From the NCBI GenBank assembly GCA_903915075.1, contig CAIWRM010000189.1, positions 1 through 36,859 of the forward strand: a stretch of 36,859 nucleotides of DNA. The letters run 5' to 3'. Of the stretch, positions 33,756-36,859 are shown one piece after another. Both the position numbers and the translations under genes were made by a program. The stretch is from an uncultured Microbacteriaceae bacterium. GTDB taxonomy: Bacteria; Actinomycetota; Actinomycetes; Actinomycetales; Microbacteriaceae. The notes under the pieces are model-generated. The model did no database searches. It was not told the origin of the DNA and saw nothing but the letters and a program-made list of their open reading frames with translations. Position 1 is the first letter of the stretch. Each line of letters begins with the position of its first letter.

Positions 33756-33790
33756 AGTTCCCTCCGAGCCGCTATGGCCCGGAGGGAACT
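33756..33790 (-). terminator. Hairpin downstream of the surface-protein gene, putative terminator
   Basis: 11-bp perfect stem agttccctccg (33756-33766) / cggagggaact (33780-33790). Minus-strand sequence after the hairpin is CUUCUUCGUUGU, only moderately U-rich. Confidence 0.65.
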
Positions 33791-33820
33791 CCTTTACGCC
33801 TCAACGGCGTTGTGAATTAC

Positions 33821-34840
33821 TTAGCTGCGTGCCTGGCGGCGACGCGCCATGACCAGTGCCAGTGCACCGGCAATGAGCAAACCAGAGCCAATCGCAATCG
33901 ACGAGCCGACTACTGCTGTGCTGGCACCTGTGTCGGGAAGAGACAAGGTACACGTGCCCCAGCCCTCAACAACGAGTCCGTCGATGCCGCGGCACAGCGT
34001 GTCGTTCAGCGAATCGAAAGCAGCCATTTCTGTGACAGCAGTCGCGAACGCGGTGTCCATCTCTCCGCTGGAGGGACCCGCTGGCTGCCCCGTGGCAATG
34101 AAGGTCATGTAGTTAACCGTCTCGCCGGCGGCCAAGGAGTCCTTGGTGAGATATGCATACACTCCACCCCTATCTATGCAGTCCTCGCCCAGCGATGTGA
34201 AAGCGGTTCCCCCGTGGGCTTGCCACGCGACTCCGGTAATGATCGTGTCGGCCGAACCGGACAACACCGCCCAGTGGTCCTCAGCTGTCATGCTCAAACA
34301 AGATGTCGCGTCTTCCGAAGTGGCAGCCTCAGTCACGTTGTCGGTATAGAAAGTCACGTAGTTCTCTTGTTCAACGGCAGCGAGATCCGTGGCAACAGCC
34401 CCCCGGTTCTCCAGGGAGAACACGTGTCGCGTCAAGGGCTCGTCGTTGTAGAACAGGAACGACTGCGAAATCCACACATCGGAGGGTTCGAAGTTTAACG
34501 GTGCGCACGTTATGGCAACATCGCCATTGGCTTCAGTAACCTCGGTCGCCGTGGCACCGAGGCAGTAGCCGTAGTCATCATAGGGCGCCAGATCCCCACC
34601 ATTCCAAAAGGTCTCTTCGTACTGAAGAGTGCTGTTCGCTTGGGTGGGGGTAGTCAAATATTCAACGCCGCCATAGGAATTCACGCTAGGAGAATCCCAC
34701 TCAAATTGGTAGTTGACACCGCCGACCAGCCACGTGGCTGTCTCGAAGTTAATCGCGGCAAAGGCTGGTGTCGACGTGACACTCAACGCGATAGCGACCA
34801 CGCCGGAGGCAAGGCCGATGGCAAGTTTCTTGGTCTTCAT
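33821..34840 (-). CDS. LPXTG-type cell-wall-anchored surface protein, function unknown
   Basis: ATG at 34840 with AAGGAG RBS; signal peptide MKTKKLAIGLASGVVAIALSVTSTPAFA; C-terminal sorting signal SLPDTG + hydrophobic stretch + ARRRQARS. The track start (34978) extends into leader sequence. Confidence 0.88.
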   Translation of the reverse strand: MKTKKLAIGLASGVVAIALSVTSTPAFAAINFETATWLVGGVNYQFEWDSPSVNSYGGVEYLTTPTQANSTLQYEETFWNGGDLAPYDDYGYCLGATATEVTEANGDVAITCAPLNFEPSDVWISQSFLFYNDEPLTRHVFSLENRGAVATDLAAVEQENYVTFYTDNVTEAATSEDATSCLSMTAEDHWAVLSGSADTIITGVAWQAHGGTAFTSLGEDCIDRGGVYAYLTKDSLAAGETVNYMTFIATGQPAGPSSGEMDTAFATAVTEMAAFDSLNDTLCRGIDGLVVEGWGTCTLSLPDTGASTAVVGSSIAIGSGLLIAGALALVMARRRQARS

Positions 34841-34960
34841 GTCTTTTCTCCTTAGGGTAAATAACACTAGTAACGAGAGTAGCACCATCCACCTAACTTC
34901 CCCGGATGTCCGTTTGCACAACGAAAACTCCGCCAGCATCAAACGTGAGAAGAAAATGAA

Positions 34961-34993
34961 GATCCCTCCGGGCATCAAGGGCCCAGAGGGATC
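34961..34993 (-). terminator. Intrinsic-like terminator downstream of the mltG-aroE unit and surface-protein relic
   Basis: Stem gatccctc (34961-34968) / gagggatc (34986-34993) with inner gggc/gccc pairing; minus-strand continuation UUCAUUUUCUUCUC is U-rich. Confidence 0.72.
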
Positions 34994-34996
34994 GAC

Positions 34997-35092
34997 TTAC
35001 GCCTCAACGGCGTTGTAAATTCGCCTGCTGCGTGCCTGACGGCGACGCACGACGAGCAGCGTGACGATGCCAACGACAAGCAGGGACCTGAA
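34997..35092 (-). pseudogene. Relic of the 3' end (C-terminal TM and tail) of a second LPXTG surface-protein gene
   Basis: Minus translation LLVVGIVTLLVVRRRQARSRRIYNAVEA* aligns without gaps to LLIAGALALVMARRRQARS of the intact gene. 20-nt identical repeat ttacgcctcaacggcgttgt at 33794-33813 and 34997-35016, plus gctgcgtgcctg[g/a]cggcgacgc in both. No start codon, body or LPXTG motif remains. Confidence 0.72.
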
Positions 35093-35098
35093 CGGAGG

Positions 35099-35983
35099 TT
35101 AGTGACCCGCGTCGAAAAGCTCACCGAGGCCAACGGCAGACGCCATTACCGTGCGGATGTGAGGCTCGTTGTCTAAGACGGTCTCTGCCGCGCCCGTCAC
35201 AAAAATTCGCACCTGCAGAACGGCCTGGCGCACGAGCATGTGCAGTCCACTAACCACATCACCCCCGGCAGCCTGCCACGTGACAGCACGAGTGGTAGGC
35301 CACGGCGCGTAGGCCACGTCAATCAGCGTCCGCCCTGCGAGTCCGGACGCGGGCAGATTCACGTCAACACTGCCGGGAAGAGTGCAGATGGTCACTGTGC
35401 TCGAGGAGGTGGCGCCAAAAGACGAGAGATCGTGGACGGTCGCCAGCACTCCCGAAGCCTGAGCCGCCGCAATCGCGTTGGACGCTCGGTTCGTGTCACG
35501 AACGAAAATGTCCACACTCTCGATGCCGGCCCTGGCCGCGGCGGCAATGGCAGACACGGCTGTCGCTCCTCCACCGAGGACGGCGATGCTTGCGGGAACA
35601 GGGCCCGTGTCAACTCCGTGGGCGGCGATCTCGCGAGACGCGTCGAGAATGACGCTGGCGAGAGCGGCCACATCGGTGTTGTAGCCAAATTTCTGCTTCG
35701 TCTCGTGGTCAAAGACGAGCGTGTTGCAAGCGCCCGTGAGTGCCGTGGCTTCATCCACCACATCGGCGATCTCAGCCGCCCGATACTTGAGCGGCATCGT
35801 GAGTGACAGACCCACCCATGTGTCGTCCCGCGTTGACACGTAAGCGTCAAGCTGGTCTTCGGTCAGGTCCTGTCGTTCGTAGGCCCAGTCGAGGCCCAAG
35901 ACGTCATAAGCGGCAGCGTGAAGAACCGGCGACAGGGAGTGGTCGATGGGATGCCCCAGAACCGCCAGATTCCTACTCGTCAT
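35099..35983 (-). CDS. aroE: Shikimate dehydrogenase
   Basis: LAVLGHPIDHSLSPVLHAAAYDVLGLDWAYER, LSLTMPLKYRA, GACNTLVFD, VLGGGATAVSAIAAAARAG, LHMLVRQAVLQ. Confidence 0.95.
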   Translation of the reverse strand: MTSRNLAVLGHPIDHSLSPVLHAAAYDVLGLDWAYERQDLTEDQLDAYVSTRDDTWVGLSLTMPLKYRAAEIADVVDEATALTGACNTLVFDHETKQKFGYNTDVAALASVILDASREIAAHGVDTGPVPASIAVLGGGATAVSAIAAAARAGIESVDIFVRDTNRASNAIAAAQASGVLATVHDLSSFGATSSSTVTICTLPGSVDVNLPASGLAGRTLIDVAYAPWPTTRAVTWQAAGGDVVSGLHMLVRQAVLQVRIFVTGAAETVLDNEPHIRTVMASAVGLGELFDAGH

Positions 35984-36859
35984 ACTCCGGATTTTCCCTC
36001 AACCACTGCCCCCAGATCTCAACAGCGGCCGCATGTTCGTCTGCGGTCGTGGAAAAGATTGTCTCGCCGGTCTCGTAGTTCACGGCAACGAAATAAAACC
36101 ACGGCCCCTCAACGGGATTGAGTGCGGCGTTGATGGCCACGTCGCCCGGGTTGGAAATGGGCGCATAGAGCGGGCCGGGGTGCACATAGGTGTTGTAGGG
36201 GTTACTTTCGTCAGCACGCTCTGCCACGGTTGTTTCGACGCGCTTCACACCAGCTCCGTAGGCAACAGTGGCATCCGACTCCAGTAAGCCGGACGGCCAC
36301 AAATTCTCGTCAAGACGGTTCCAGAAAACTCTCGATACCTTGGGGAAATCCTCGGCGATGCCCGCTTCCTTCTGAATGAGCGACGCCATGGTGATGATCA
36401 TAAATCGGTCCTCCGGAGCCACCCCGGCGTCATCGAGCGCCTGGAAGCAACGATCGACCATGGTCTGCAGAATCTCACGAGCGCTCGTGCCAGGGGTGAA
36501 CGTATAGGTGGCGGGGAACAAGAATCCCTCGAGCTTCGGCGCCTCTGCGGGAACACCGTACGACGCAACATCAGCCGCTTCCGCTTGGATGTCCGCCAGC
36601 GGAATGCCGGTGGCTTCAGCGATGAGCTCGATGATGCGCACCTCAGAGGTTCCCTCGGGAATCGCAACGGTGTCGACCTGAGCGTTTGCCGGGTCGAGCA
36701 GGGCTGCTAGCGCGGCGGCAGCCGACATCTTCTCTTTGAGCATGAATACGCCGGGAACGAACGTGGGAGCAGGCTCCGTGGTGAGCAGAAGCTCATAAAA
36801 CGACTCGAACGACGCGGTGACGCCCTGCTCGTAAAGGTTTAGCGCAATGTCTTCGCCAA
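35973..36859 (-). CDS. mltG: Endolytic murein transglycosylase MltG, 5' end truncated by the window edge
   Basis: Frame stays open from 36743 to the window end (GEDIALNLYEQGVTASFESFYELLLT...). EGFLFPATYTFTPGTSAREIL, MASLIQKEAGIAEDFPKVSRVFWNRL, YNTYVHPGPLYAPISNPGDVAINAALNPVEGPWFYFVA. Confidence 0.95.
   Translation of the reverse strand, partial: GEDIALNLYEQGVTASFESFYELLLTTEPAPTFVPGVFMLKEKMSAAAALAALLDPANAQVDTVAIPEGTSEVRIIELIAEATGIPLADIQAEAADVASYGVPAEAPKLEGFLFPATYTFTPGTSAREILQTMVDRCFQALDDAGVAPEDRFMIITMASLIQKEAGIAEDFPKVSRVFWNRLDENLWPSGLLESDATVAYGAGVKRVETTVAERADESNPYNTYVHPGPLYAPISNPGDVAINAALNPVEGPWFYFVAVNYETGETIFSTTADEHAAAVEIWGQWLRENPEYDE

Noticed and set aside
34841-34960. Possible promoter upstream of the LPXTG gene (TAGTGT near the start as -10)
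   Set aside because: No convincing -35 at proper spacing; a promoter is expected here but I cannot place it from sequence alone.
1-36859. CRISPR arrays, tRNAs, rRNAs, transposases, phage or defence genes
   Set aside because: No regularly spaced repeats, tRNA-like cloverleafs or mobile-element proteins noticed; the space is filled by metabolic genes.

Overview
36.9 kb of an actinobacterial chromosome, most likely Microbacteriaceae-like from gene order and protein sequence (inference). Every supported gene is on the minus strand. In transcription order (high to low coordinate): mltG(partial)-aroE-[relic of a surface-protein 3' end + terminator]-LPXTG surface protein-terminator-aroC-aroK-aroB-aroQ-efp-nusB-[PyrR leader]-pyrR-pyrB-pyrC-(membrane PH-like protein)-carA-carB-pyrF-(mihF::gmk fusion)-rpoZ-coaBC-metK-priA-fmt-rsmB-rpe-hisE-hisG-hisF-hisI-trpE-(Trp membrane protein)-(HGxxPAAW-like protein)-trpC-trpB-trpA-lgt-gltB(partial). 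This is mostly conserved housekeeping synteny. The points most worth a second look are: (1) an LPDTG-anchored surface protein of unknown function sitting between aroE and aroC, next to a decayed copy of its own 3' end; (2) a PyrR-binding hairpin that appears to sequester the pyrR ribosome-binding site; (3) an in-frame fusion of an mIHF-like domain to guanylate kinase with a probable TTG start; (4) an extremely compact chain of overlapping genes; (5) a PriA without recognisable helicase motifs. I found no convincing new defence or mobile system, CRISPR array, tRNA or rRNA.
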